From contig JBDUYP010000010.1 of NCBI GenBank assembly GCA_039944535.1, positions 139,534-203,533 of the forward strand: a DNA stretch of 64,000 nucleotides, given 5' to 3'. Under the pieces are notes generated by a model. That model saw only the letters and a list, made by a program, of their open reading frames with translations. It was not told the origin of the DNA and made no database searches. Shown here one piece after another: positions 43,256 to 51,902 of this stretch. Source of the stretch: JAMZMI01 sp039944535 (GTDB lineage: Bacteria > Bacteroidota > Bacteroidia > Cytophagales > Cyclobacteriaceae). Numbering within the stretch: the stretch's first letter is position 1; each line of letters starts with the position of its first letter. The translations under genes and the position numbers were made by a program.

Positions 43256-44586
43256 ACTTTTACTACTTCGTCTTTATCGTCCACAAATCTCACGCAAATA
43301 GCTGCTATCAAAAAGGATATTCCTGCAATCAACAAGGCATAAATCGCGTGTGAGTCAAACACCCTTTTGATCAGAGATCCTCCGATTACTCCATTTACTA
43401 TTTGTGGAATCACTATAAAAAAATTGAAAATACCCATGTATATACCCATCTTCCTCGCCGGAATTGCTCCGGCCAAAATAGCGTACGGCATAGACAATAT
43501 GCTAGCCCATGCGAAACCCACACACACCATAGACATGAGCAGCCAATACGGATCTTTGATAAAATAAATAGACAGAAACCCAACTGCCCCAATCAGCAGT
43601 GCCAGAGCATGGGTGCGCTTTCTTCCAATTTTAGCCGCAATCGTTGGTAGAAGCATGGCAAAAAGAGCTGATACTGCATTGTAAACGGTGAACATCACCC
43701 CTACCCAGTTACCTGCATCATTATAAGCTTCAGATGATGAGTCTCCTATTGCCGTTCCATACACATGCTGAGCAATGGCTGGTGTGGTAAACACCCACAT
43801 AGAAAAAAGCCCAAACCAACTAAAAAACTGTACAAGTCCTAGCTGCTTCATGGTTTTTGGCATAGCTGCAAAATCCGAGAAGACATTCATCAAACTACCT
43901 CCTTCTGTGTCGGGCTCGTCCCCATTGTATCTTGCGAGATCTTCAGGTGAATATTCCTTTGTTTTGACTACAGTCCAAATAATGGTGGTGATAAATATCA
44001 CAGCCCCAACGTAAAAGCTGAAAATCACATTGTCGGGAACTTCACCTGCCGGGGCGACCTTTGATACCCCAACCCATTCGGCCAGAATATATGGAAGAAA
44101 GGAACCTACAACAGCGCCTATACCTATGAGTGTAGCCTGCACTGAAAAACCCGCGGTTCGTTGCTCTGATGGCAACATATCACCTACAAGGGCTCTGAAA
44201 GGTTCCATGGAAATGTTGATTGAGGCATCCATGATCATGAGCATACCCGCCCCAACGAACATCGGAGGGATAACAGACGCCAATGCTCCCGAATTTGGCA
44301 TCAGACATAAGGCTATTGAAGCCAGCACAGCCCCAACTAAAAAATAAGGCTTCCGCCTGCCCCACTTGTTCCACGTTTTGTCACTGTAGTGACCGATAAT
44401 AGGCTGTACAACAAGCCCTGTGACGGGTGCTGCTAGCCAAAACCACGACAAATGCTCAACATCAGCTCCAAAATTCTGAAGTATCCGACTGGCGTTCGCA
44501 TTTTGCAGCGCAAAGCCAAATTGAATACCAAGAAAGCCCATGCTCATGTTCCAGATTTGAGCTACGGAAAGTGCAGGTTTTTTCAT
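43252..44586 (-). CDS. MFS sugar transporter, SLC45-like
   Basis: A 444-residue inner membrane transporter with about 12 transmembrane segments, of the SLC45/GPH-like sugar transporter group. Supporting motifs are NFGADVEHLSWFWLAAPVTGLVVQPIIGHYSD in the first half, KWGRRKPYFLVGA after TM2, and a second-half KIGRKRTHALALLIG. It likely imports maltose or maltodextrin (sugar choice inferred from its glucanotransferase neighbour, with which it overlaps by four bases). It is the first gene of this two-gene operon. Confidence 0.88.
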   Translation of the reverse strand: MKKPALSVAQIWNMSMGFLGIQFGFALQNANASRILQNFGADVEHLSWFWLAAPVTGLVVQPIIGHYSDKTWNKWGRRKPYFLVGAVLASIALCLMPNSGALASVIPPMFVGAGMLMIMDASINISMEPFRALVGDMLPSEQRTAGFSVQATLIGIGAVVGSFLPYILAEWVGVSKVAPAGEVPDNVIFSFYVGAVIFITTIIWTVVKTKEYSPEDLARYNGDEPDTEGGSLMNVFSDFAAMPKTMKQLGLVQFFSWFGLFSMWVFTTPAIAQHVYGTAIGDSSSEAYNDAGNWVGVMFTVYNAVSALFAMLLPTIAAKIGRKRTHALALLIGAVGFLSIYFIKDPYWLLMSMVCVGFAWASILSMPYAILAGAIPARKMGIYMGIFNFFIVIPQIVNGVIGGSLIKRVFDSHAIYALLIAGISFLIAAICVRFVDDKDEVVKV

Positions 44587-44801
44587 TTCATTTTCAGGTT
44601 AGGTTCTTTTTGGATGAAACCCGTAAGTACAGATTTGCGCTCCAAAATTTTATACAAACGATTTAAATAAGCTCAATGGCACATTCCATCATAATTCTCA
44701 AAGAAACCGCTTACTTAGGAGGTTAAAATAGATAATTCACAGTAAAACAATGTTAGTTTTAATAGAATCTCAATCCGTATGAATCGTAAAAAGGATAGTC
44801 T

Positions 44802-44809
44802 TATATTTG
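44802..44809 (+). promoter_or_regulatory. Bacteroidota -7 element for the aldolase-amylase operon
   Basis: TATATTTG matches TAnnTTTG and lies 30 bp upstream of the aldolase ATG at 44840, leaving a short leader. No clear -33 element is seen. Confidence 0.5.
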
Positions 44810-44839
44810 CCAAAAACTAAAAATCCTAAATACCAAGGT

Positions 44840-45904
44840 ATGAAATTCAGACCAGGAGTACTTACGGGTCAGGAAGCCACCGACCTACTCAATTACGCTA
44901 ATGAAAACAACTTTGCACTGCCTGCAGTCAACACCATTGGCACTAACACAATCAACGGGGTTCTGGAAACAGCCAGAGATTTAAAAGCACCAGTTATCGT
45001 ACAGTTTTCTAACGGAGGAGCAGCGTTTATTGCTGGCAAGGCCCTTAGCAATGACGGACAAGCCGCAGCTGTTGCCGGTGCTGTTGCCGGTGCGCAGCAC
45101 GTGCACCAAATGGCAGAAAAATACGGTGTATCTGTAATCTTGCACACCGACCATGCAGCAAAGAAACTTTTGCCTTGGGTGGATGGAATGATTTCTGCCA
45201 ACGAAGAACATTTTGAGAAAACCGGATCTCCGCTTTTCAGCTCTCACATGATTGACCTTTCGGAGGAGCCGATTGAAGAAAACATCGAGACTTGTAAAAA
45301 GTATTTCGAGAGAATGTCCAAAATGGGCATGACTCTGGAAATTGAGCTCGGCGTAACCGGAGGTGAAGAAGACGGTGTGGACAACACTGACATTGACAGT
45401 TCTAAACTATACACCCAACCAGAAGAAGTTGCTTATGCGTATGAGGAGCTAAAGAAAATCAGCCCTAACTTCACCATTGCTGCGGCTTTTGGTAATGTTC
45501 ACGGTGTATATAAGCCTGGTAATGTTAAGCTTACTCCTAAGATTTTGAAAAACTCTCAGGATTACATCCAGGAGAAATTCGGCACAGGTAAAAACCCAGT
45601 AAACTTTGTATTCCATGGTGGGTCTGGTTCTTCGAGAGAAGAAATCAGAGAAGCGATAGAATATGGAGCTATCAAAATGAATATCGATACTGATACTCAG
45701 TGGGCATTCTGGGATGGAATCAGAGCTTATTATGCGGCTAAAGAAGGATACCTGCAAGGGCAAATCGGAAACCCTGAGGGTGACGACAGTCCAAACAAGA
45801 AATTCTACGATCCGCGTGTTTGGTTAAGAGAAGCTGAGAAAAGCTTCGTAGAGAGACTTAAGATAGCATTCGAAGATTTGAACAATATCAATACAAATGC
45901 TTAA
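44840..45904 (+). CDS. fbaA: Class II fructose-bisphosphate aldolase
   Basis: Cleaves fructose 1,6-bisphosphate in glycolysis and makes it in gluconeogenesis. The 354-residue zinc enzyme of class IIA has the zinc-binding HTDH motif (VILHTDHAAKKLLPW), the AAAFGNVHGVY and FVFHGGSGSS histidine segments, and the MNIDTDTQWAFWDGIR signature. The ATG at 44840 is the family start; a TATATTTG -7 element and a short leader precede it. Its last codons overlap the following amylase gene by eight bases, so the two are translationally coupled. Confidence 0.96.
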   Translation: MKFRPGVLTGQEATDLLNYANENNFALPAVNTIGTNTINGVLETARDLKAPVIVQFSNGGAAFIAGKALSNDGQAAAVAGAVAGAQHVHQMAEKYGVSVILHTDHAAKKLLPWVDGMISANEEHFEKTGSPLFSSHMIDLSEEPIEENIETCKKYFERMSKMGMTLEIELGVTGGEEDGVDNTDIDSSKLYTQPEEVAYAYEELKKISPNFTIAAAFGNVHGVYKPGNVKLTPKILKNSQDYIQEKFGTGKNPVNFVFHGGSGSSREEIREAIEYGAIKMNIDTDTQWAFWDGIRAYYAAKEGYLQGQIGNPEGDDSPNKKFYDPRVWLREAEKSFVERLKIAFEDLNNINTNA

Positions 45905-47741
45905 AAGCAAAACATTCATACGAACGGCCCTGATATTTATTATCGGGGCTTTTTGGTTGGTGCAATGCCAACCAAAGCAAGCAGCCTCAGAAAAACAAAG
46001 CAACTCAGCCCTAACAATGAACACCCGACCGATCATATATCAGGTATTTACACGTTTATTTGGCAACACCAACACCACCAACAAAAAATGGGGTTCGGTT
46101 GAGGAAAATGGCGTAGGTAAGTTCAACGACTTCTCTAATAAAGCGCTCAAGGAAATAAACAAAATGGGGATCACACATATGTGGTACACCGGGGTGATCG
46201 AGCACGCTGTGCTTACTGATTACACTGAGTATGGCATACCTCTGGACGATGCTGATGTGGTAAAAGGACGTGCGGGCTCCCCCTACGCGATCAAAGATTA
46301 TTATGACGTAAATCCCGACCTGGCAGAAAATGTCAATGAAAGGATGCAGGAATTCGAATCTCTGGTGAAGCGTACTCATAAAGCAGGCATGAAGGTTTTG
46401 ATAGATTTTGTACCCAACCACGTAGCTAGAAATTATGCCTCAGATGCCAAACCCAAAGATGTAGTTGATCTCGGTGAAAACGACGATACAGACATGGACT
46501 TTGCCCCAAACAATAACTTCTATTACATACCGGGGCAAGCGTTTGTGGTTCCAGAAGAATACGAAGCATCATCTAATTTCGAATACCCAAATAAAGATGG
46601 TTTTTATCGTGAGCATCCCGCTAAGGCCACAGGAAATGATGTATTCTCTGCCAAACCTTCCATCCACGACTGGTTTGAAACGGTAAAACTGAACTACGGA
46701 GTAGATTATGAGAATGATAGAGCCAAGCATTTTGACCCAATCCCAGACACTTGGCTCAAAATGAAAAACATCTTACTCTTCTGGGCTTCAAAAGATATTG
46801 ATGGTTTTCGCTGCGACATGGCCGAAATGGTGCCTGTAGAGTTTTGGGACTGGGCCATAAAAGAAGTCAAAGCTGAGTACCCAAACATTACTTTCACGGC
46901 TGAGATATATAACCCAAATGCTTACCGCGACTACATCTTTACCGGCGGGTTTGATTATCTATATGACAAAGTGGAAATGTACGACACCTTGAAGCACATC
47001 ATTCAGGGTCATGCCTCTACAGATGATATCACGACCATCTGGCAAAGACAGGACGGAATAGGTGCCAACATGCTGCGATTCCTGGAGAATCATGACGAGC
47101 AGCGAATAGCTTCGCCATATTTTGCAGGAGACATGAACAAAGGGATCCCAATGATGGCAGTATCTGCATTCATGCACAAAGGCCCTGTTATGCTCTATTT
47201 TGGACAGGAAGTGGGTGAACCCGGCGAGGGTGAAAGCGGCTTTGCATGGGACGATGGACGAACTACAATCTTCGATTACTGGAGTGTGCGGCAGCATCTA
47301 AAATGGGTAAACGAAGGTAAATTTGACGGAGGTGGTTTATCTGACAATCAAAAAGCTCTACGATCTGCATATATTCAAATAATGAAGGCTTGCAACGAGG
47401 AACTAGCCCTGCGAGATGGCGAGTTTTATGACCTGCATTATTACAACAGAAATGAAGACTATACCGGCTACTCAAACAAAGTTTACACTTTTGTGAGACA
47501 TACGTCAGAGCAGGTCTTACTTGTCGCAGTGAATTTTGACGAGCATGAACAGCAGGCCAAAATAAAGATTCCTGAGCCTGCATGGCAGACATTCGGCATT
47601 ACCTCCGATGAAGTAAGTGCCGTAGGAAACAATGAATTTTCATTCTCCAAAACCAGCACTACAGGTTACAGCGATGAGAGCGAACTTAGCTTGACCGTTC
47701 CTGGCATGAGTTATATGATTTTGAAGTTGAATGAGAAATGA
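45897..47741 (+). CDS. GH13 alpha-amylase lipoprotein
   Basis: A 614-residue GH13 enzyme, exported as a probable lipoprotein (hydrophobic N-terminus ending at Cys24, WLVQC; Gln at -1 is unusual). Catalytic residues are D307 (GFRCDMAEM), E336 (FTAEIYNPN) and D400 (LENHDEQR). It would cut alpha-glucans in the periplasm or at the surface. The unusual overlap with the aldolase gene and the presence of a second GH13 lipoprotein next suggest a starch/maltodextrin module. Exact specificity (amylase, pullulanase or glucosidase) cannot be read by eye. Confidence 0.9.
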   Translation: MLKSKTFIRTALIFIIGAFWLVQCQPKQAASEKQSNSALTMNTRPIIYQVFTRLFGNTNTTNKKWGSVEENGVGKFNDFSNKALKEINKMGITHMWYTGVIEHAVLTDYTEYGIPLDDADVVKGRAGSPYAIKDYYDVNPDLAENVNERMQEFESLVKRTHKAGMKVLIDFVPNHVARNYASDAKPKDVVDLGENDDTDMDFAPNNNFYYIPGQAFVVPEEYEASSNFEYPNKDGFYREHPAKATGNDVFSAKPSIHDWFETVKLNYGVDYENDRAKHFDPIPDTWLKMKNILLFWASKDIDGFRCDMAEMVPVEFWDWAIKEVKAEYPNITFTAEIYNPNAYRDYIFTGGFDYLYDKVEMYDTLKHIIQGHASTDDITTIWQRQDGIGANMLRFLENHDEQRIASPYFAGDMNKGIPMMAVSAFMHKGPVMLYFGQEVGEPGEGESGFAWDDGRTTIFDYWSVRQHLKWVNEGKFDGGGLSDNQKALRSAYIQIMKACNEELALRDGEFYDLHYYNRNEDYTGYSNKVYTFVRHTSEQVLLVAVNFDEHEQQAKIKIPEPAWQTFGITSDEVSAVGNNEFSFSKTSTTGYSDESELSLTVPGMSYMILKLNEK

Positions 47742-47768
47742 GCCTCCCACTAAAACCAATTGATATCC

Positions 47769-49358
47769 ATGAGAGCCTTCACCCCTATTATTGCCCTTAC
47801 GATAGCCTTTAGCTGTTCTGTGAAAAAACCATTAGACACAAGCCAAGAATTACCCATAAGATGGCCACAAGCGGTAACCTATGAGGTTTTTGTGCAATCC
47901 TTTGCAGACTCTAACGGCGATGGTATTGGCGATCTCAACGGGCTCACATCCAAACTGGATTACATCGCTGATCTTGGCGTAGAAGCCATTTGGCTCATGC
48001 CCATCAGCCCGTCTCCCTCCTATCACAAATATGATGTCTCAGATTACCGTGGGATTCATCCCGACTATGGCACCATGGCTGACTTCAAAAACCTCCTTGA
48101 AGAAGCGCATAAGCGGAACCTCAAAATTATTTTGGATTTAGTTATCAATCATTGCTCTAGCGAGCATCCCTGGTTTCAGGCCGCATTGTCTGGCGACAAA
48201 GAGTTCCGCGATTTCTTTATTTGGGCTACCATGGAAGAGATAGAAGCTGAAGGTAACCTGATCAAAGAAGCAACAGGAGACAGTGACAATATCAATCAAT
48301 GGAATGACGTGGAAGGTCAGGACGAACTCTTCTTTTCCTTTTTTTGGAAAGGAATGCCAGACCTGAACTATGACAACCCGAAAGTTCGGGAGGCTGTCTA
48401 TGACATTGGGAAGTATTGGTTGCAGGACATAGGCGTTGACGGCTTTCGACTAGATGCTGCCCGACACATCTACCCCGACCACAGAGCTGAAGACAACCAT
48501 GCATTCTGGAAAGAGTTTAAAACCACTATGGAGTCCTATAAGTCAGATGTATATCTGGTTGGTGAGGTTTGGGGCGATCTCGCCGTTCAGGCACCCTTTG
48601 CTGCCGGTTTTTCTGCACTATTCAATTTCGACGTATCGTTTTCAGTCATGGAAACTGTTAAGAATGAGCAAATGGTCAGTGCGGCAATAGCAGGAAGCGC
48701 CTGGGCTGTAGATGAAGACCAATCGCCCATGGGGCAATACCTAAATAGTGAGAGCAGTTTTGCAAAATATAATGCTTCGTTTATCAATACGACTTTCCTC
48801 ACCAATCACGACCAAAACAGGGTGATGTCGTTTTTTGAAAATGATGAAATGAAAGCCCGCCTTGCGGGTACTATCCTACTCACCATGCCGGGGAGTCCAT
48901 ATATCTACTACGGAGAGGAACTTGGCATGAAAGGTCTGAAACCTGATGAAAACATCAGGGAACCAATGACCTGGTCGTCTGAAAACGAGATGAATACCCG
49001 CTGGATGAAGGCTGAATATAACTCGGCGGATAAAACCATCTCAGCCGAGGACCAAATCAAAGACCCTAACTCTCTACTCAATCATTATCGTAAACTGATC
49101 AAACTGAGACGCTCGAACGAAATGCTCACGTATGGAGATATTCAGGCCTATAACCTCAATGATGATCAATTGATGGCATTCACCAGAACCCATGAAGGCA
49201 ATACACTTCTGGTCATACACAACCTATCAGGAAAGATCAAAACGATCCAGTCGAATGGTGACTTTACACTGCCTATTTACACGGCTGGCTTGGATTTGGA
49301 TGAGATTAAAGAGTCTTTTGTACTCGAACCTTATTCGAGTATTATTCTATCAAATTAA
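47769..49358 (+). CDS. GH13 alpha-amylase/alpha-glucosidase lipoprotein
   Basis: A 529-residue GH13 enzyme with a lipoprotein signal (MRAFTPIIALTIAFSC, Cys16). Catalytic residues are D229 (GFRLDA), E266 (LVGEVWG) and D348 (LTNHDQNR); the SFADSNGDGIGDLNGL calcium-binding loop and YEVFVQSF start are those of maltose- or oligo-1,6-glucosidase-type enzymes. I start it at the ATG at 47769 because an in-frame TTG at 47760 adds three residues without improving the signal. It follows the other amylase by 27 bp and precedes the 3-hydroxyacyl-CoA dehydrogenase by 8 bp, so an operon is likely. Confidence 0.9.
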   Translation: MRAFTPIIALTIAFSCSVKKPLDTSQELPIRWPQAVTYEVFVQSFADSNGDGIGDLNGLTSKLDYIADLGVEAIWLMPISPSPSYHKYDVSDYRGIHPDYGTMADFKNLLEEAHKRNLKIILDLVINHCSSEHPWFQAALSGDKEFRDFFIWATMEEIEAEGNLIKEATGDSDNINQWNDVEGQDELFFSFFWKGMPDLNYDNPKVREAVYDIGKYWLQDIGVDGFRLDAARHIYPDHRAEDNHAFWKEFKTTMESYKSDVYLVGEVWGDLAVQAPFAAGFSALFNFDVSFSVMETVKNEQMVSAAIAGSAWAVDEDQSPMGQYLNSESSFAKYNASFINTTFLTNHDQNRVMSFFENDEMKARLAGTILLTMPGSPYIYYGEELGMKGLKPDENIREPMTWSSENEMNTRWMKAEYNSADKTISAEDQIKDPNSLLNHYRKLIKLRRSNEMLTYGDIQAYNLNDDQLMAFTRTHEGNTLLVIHNLSGKIKTIQSNGDFTLPIYTAGLDLDEIKESFVLEPYSSIILSN

Positions 49359-49366
49359 AACACCCC

Positions 49367-50254
49367 ATGAAGAAAATTACTGTAATCGGATCCGGCACAA
49401 TGGGCAATGGCATTGCTCACGTTTTCGCACAATTTGGAAACAAGGTCAACCTAATTGACATCAGTGAAGCGGCTCTTGAGAAGGCCCTGAAGACGATCGA
49501 GAAAAACCTGGATAGACAAGTAAGCAAGGAAAAAATCACTGATGCGGATAAACAATCGGCACTTGCCAATATATCCACCGGAACCGACATCATCGCCGGA
49601 GTGAGCGAAGCTGACCTGGTAGTGGAAGCGGCCAGCGAAAATTTTGATATCAAAAAGCAAATTTTTCAGACCATAGATGCTGCCGCGCCGGAAAAAACCA
49701 TTCTAGCAACGAACACATCATCCATCTCTATCACGAAGATTGCCGCCGAAACCAAAAGGCCGGAAAAAGTGATCGGGATGCACTTTATGAATCCCGTACC
49801 AGTGATGAAGCTCGTGGAGGTGATCAAAGGGTATGCCACATCAGCTGAAACTACCGACACAGTGATGCAACTAAGCAAAAGCCTGAATAAAGTGCCTGTA
49901 GAGGTGAACGACTATCCTGGATTTGTTGCCAACCGCATTTTAATGCCAATGATCAACGAAGCTATCTACTCGCTTTATGAAGGTGTAGCTGGGGTAAATG
50001 AAATAGATACCGTGATGAAGCTCGGCATGGCGCACCCAATGGGACCGCTGCAACTGGCCGACTATATAGGATTGGATGTCTGTCTGGCTATTATGAATGT
50101 ACTCTATGATGGTTTTGGCAACTCAAAATATGCACCTTGTCCTCTACTAGTCAATATGGTGACAGCTGGTTTCAAAGGCGTAAAAACAGGCGAAGGCTTT
50201 TACAAATACACACCGGGATCGAAAGATCTGGTAGTGAGTGAAAGGTTCAAGTAA
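49367..50254 (+). CDS. 3-hydroxybutyryl-CoA dehydrogenase
   Basis: A 295-residue NAD(P)-dependent dehydrogenase that interconverts 3-hydroxyacyl-CoA and 3-oxoacyl-CoA. It has the Rossmann motif VIGSGTMGNGIAHVFAQFG at residues 6-24, NTSSISI (about 116-122), the catalytic H139 in GMHFMNPVPVMKLVEVI and a C-terminal dimerisation domain (GFVANRILMPMINEAI, HPMGPLQLADYIGLDVCL). Length fits the short Hbd/PaaH type rather than the multifunctional beta-oxidation enzyme. It starts eight bases after the second GH13 gene, an odd partner for fatty acid or acetoacetyl-CoA metabolism. Confidence 0.93.
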   Translation: MKKITVIGSGTMGNGIAHVFAQFGNKVNLIDISEAALEKALKTIEKNLDRQVSKEKITDADKQSALANISTGTDIIAGVSEADLVVEAASENFDIKKQIFQTIDAAAPEKTILATNTSSISITKIAAETKRPEKVIGMHFMNPVPVMKLVEVIKGYATSAETTDTVMQLSKSLNKVPVEVNDYPGFVANRILMPMINEAIYSLYEGVAGVNEIDTVMKLGMAHPMGPLQLADYIGLDVCLAIMNVLYDGFGNSKYAPCPLLVNMVTAGFKGVKTGEGFYKYTPGSKDLVVSERFK

Positions 50255-50268
50255 TTGGTCATATGTCC

Positions 50269-50360
50269 GTCACTCCAGAATGAAGTCTTTTGTGGTGTTG
50301 GGTTTTTCAACCCGACACTTGGCAAAATAGAAGGAGATAAGATTCCCTTCGGGAATGACT
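50269..50360. repeat. Intergenic multi-hairpin repeat, copy A
   Basis: A 92-bp element sharing high identity with copies B and C: CACTCCAGAATG-type hairpin (here degenerate), a unit with GGGTTTTTCAACCC (on the minus strand GGGTT-GAAA-AACCC, a GNRA-type tetraloop), then GATTCCCTTCGGGAATGAC with a 6-bp hairpin. It lies between the 3-hydroxyacyl-CoA dehydrogenase and the DUF6159 gene. Not a CRISPR: unit sizes and spacings differ. Confidence 0.75.
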
Positions 50361-50374
50361 AGAAGGAGAAAAGG

Positions 50375-50392
50375 TTCCTGCGGAGGCAGGAA
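50375..50392. repeat. Hairpin of the TTCCTGC/GCAGGAA type
   Basis: TTCCTGC / GCAGGAA perfect 7-bp stem with loop GGAG, immediately downstream of repeat copy A. Small palindromes with this core are common as dispersed intergenic repeats in many bacteria. Confidence 0.5.
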
Positions 50393-50479
50393 TCGCATAA
50401 ATATTCCAAACTTGTGCAATGAAACTTCCCTAGTCGGCCACCCGCCTGCGCTGTAATGACGGATCAGTGTCTATCAAAA

Positions 50480-51349
50480 TCACTTCTTCTTAAACTTAAA
50501 AGCATTTTTCAGTAAGCCTTCATCAAAATCCGTAGCTACAATCTGCTCACTGGCATAGACATATAAAGCAGTGGTGAAAATGGTACTTGCAACATTGAAA
50601 ATCAATCCCGTCAAAAGCAAGAGACAGCCTCCAATTGCAATTCCGGCGAGCAGACCTGCTATATCAAATTGATTAGCCAACAATATGGTCAGACCTACGC
50701 TTGCAACTCCAATCAACAGGAAAGCCAAAAAGGTCATCAAGCCCAAACCCAGACTTTTAACAATGTTTTCACCCCACGTTTCTTTTACAGCCTTTAAGGA
50801 TTTTTTCACTGCTTCGATCGGGCCCAGATTGTCATAGACCAGAATTGGCACTACGAAAATAGTGGTAATACTCCAGGCCGCTCCCATCAAACCTATGATG
50901 ATTCTTGCTACAATCTCCCCCCCTTTACCTAGGCTTGCTGCCAGGCGTTCCAACACTTTCAGCAACAAACCAACACTGGCAGAAAGTACGCTCCACTGAG
51001 CTATTAATTTCAGTTTTGAGAATGCAAATTTGAGACTTTCATCAAAGGTGGCATTGCCTCCCTCAAACCTGACTTTTGCTGTATAAACAACGCAAACATT
51101 GAAAAATGTAGCGATAAACGCCAACCCGAAATATGTCAGGAAAATCAACACATATTGGTAAACCTCAAGTGTCTGTATCGACTCCTCGCCAGACATCAGG
51201 TCTGGCAAAACTGAAGGTACGATCATAGCCACCGCGAACATGGTGCTGAACACAAAAGACAGCAAGGCGAACCATAGAAGTTCCCGATCCTTATTGATTA
51301 CACTGAAAGAAAGCTTTGTGATTTGCCAACTGCGACTGAAGACGTTCAT
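50480..51349 (-). CDS. DUF6159-like integral membrane protein
   Basis: A 289-residue membrane protein with about six hydrophobic segments and a short basic C-terminus (LKNAFKFKKK). The start MNVFSRSWQITKLSFSVINKDRELLWF, the VCVVYTAKVRFEGGNATFDESLKFA loop and VYDNLGPIEAVKKSLKAVKETWGEN match the DUF6159 family, found in haloarchaea and Bacteroidota. Function unknown. It is isolated between repeat-bearing intergenic regions and is probably monocistronic. Confidence 0.8.
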   Translation of the reverse strand: MNVFSRSWQITKLSFSVINKDRELLWFALLSFVFSTMFAVAMIVPSVLPDLMSGEESIQTLEVYQYVLIFLTYFGLAFIATFFNVCVVYTAKVRFEGGNATFDESLKFAFSKLKLIAQWSVLSASVGLLLKVLERLAASLGKGGEIVARIIIGLMGAAWSITTIFVVPILVYDNLGPIEAVKKSLKAVKETWGENIVKSLGLGLMTFLAFLLIGVASVGLTILLANQFDIAGLLAGIAIGGCLLLLTGLIFNVASTIFTTALYVYASEQIVATDFDEGLLKNAFKFKKK

Positions 51350-51540
51350 AGTAGATTGTTAGTTTTATGCGCCAATTATACGAAAAAACGTCGCTATTTC
51401 ACTCCAACATTTTACTTTAAAAGATGATAGACACTAATATAGCCCGCCTTACTTGATCTCGACAAATCCATAAAAGTAAATCCTGATATCATCTCGGAAG
51501 GACACGAAACCTAGCAGAGATTTTTTCTCCGGCTTGCTAG

Positions 51541-51682
51541 TCACTCCAGAATGGAGTCCTTTTTTGGTGTCGGTTTATTCAACCCGACACTTGGCAAAAT
51601 AAATGCTGATAAGATTCCCTTCGGGAATGACTTTCAGAGTAGAGGTTAATTGTGGTGTTGGGTTTTTCAACTGGACACTTGG
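51541..51682. repeat. Intergenic multi-hairpin repeat, copy B
   Basis: About 140 bp, nearly identical to copy C over at least 125 bp. Contains ACTCCAGAATGGAGT followed by a T-rich tract (a terminator-like hairpin), the 30-bp TGGTGTTGG-TTTTTCAACCCGACACTTGG unit twice (51563-51593 and 51651-51682), and ATTCCCTTCGGGAAT between them. Confidence 0.8.
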
Positions 51683-51732
51683 TTTTCAGTTGGAAACAGC
51701 TGACGATACCACCTAAATAAAGGAAAAAAGGC

Positions 51733-51867
51733 CACTCCAGAATGGAGTCTTTTTTGGTGTTGGTTTTTCAACCCGACACTTGGCAAAATAAATGCTGATA
51801 AGGTTCCCTTCGGGAATGACTTTCAGAGTAGAGATTAATTGTGGTGTTGGTTTATTCAACCGGACAA
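51733..51867. repeat. Intergenic multi-hairpin repeat, copy C
   Basis: Same arrangement as copy B (hairpin with T-tract, 30-bp unit, TTCCCTTCGGGAA hairpin, second 30-bp unit), separated from B by 50 bp. Differences are scattered single substitutions, some compensated within stems (GTC/GTT and CCGGAC/CTGGAC changes), suggesting selection on structure or homogenisation. Confidence 0.8.
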
Positions 51868-51902
51868 TGTCAGAAGAAAACTCCTGACCACAAGTAAAAG
51901 TC

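Larger units (their letters stand above)
51350..51902. other. 553-bp gene-free region carrying two hairpin repeats
   Basis: Between the DUF6159 gene and the end of the hut operon. I see no open frame. At 51511-51540 there is an inverted repeat CTAGCA...TGCTAG with an inner GAGA/TCTC, directly followed by repeat copy B (51541-51682); copy C is at 51733-51867. The stretch between B and C has no obvious structure. Confidence 0.7.

Noticed and set aside
45897..49358. A SusCD polysaccharide utilisation locus
   Set aside because: GH13 lipoproteins are present but no SusC/SusD pair or hybrid regulator is encoded around them.
50269..51867. CRISPR array
   Set aside because: Unit spacing is irregular, the units are themselves palindromic and structured, spacers are shared between copies, and no cas genes are present.
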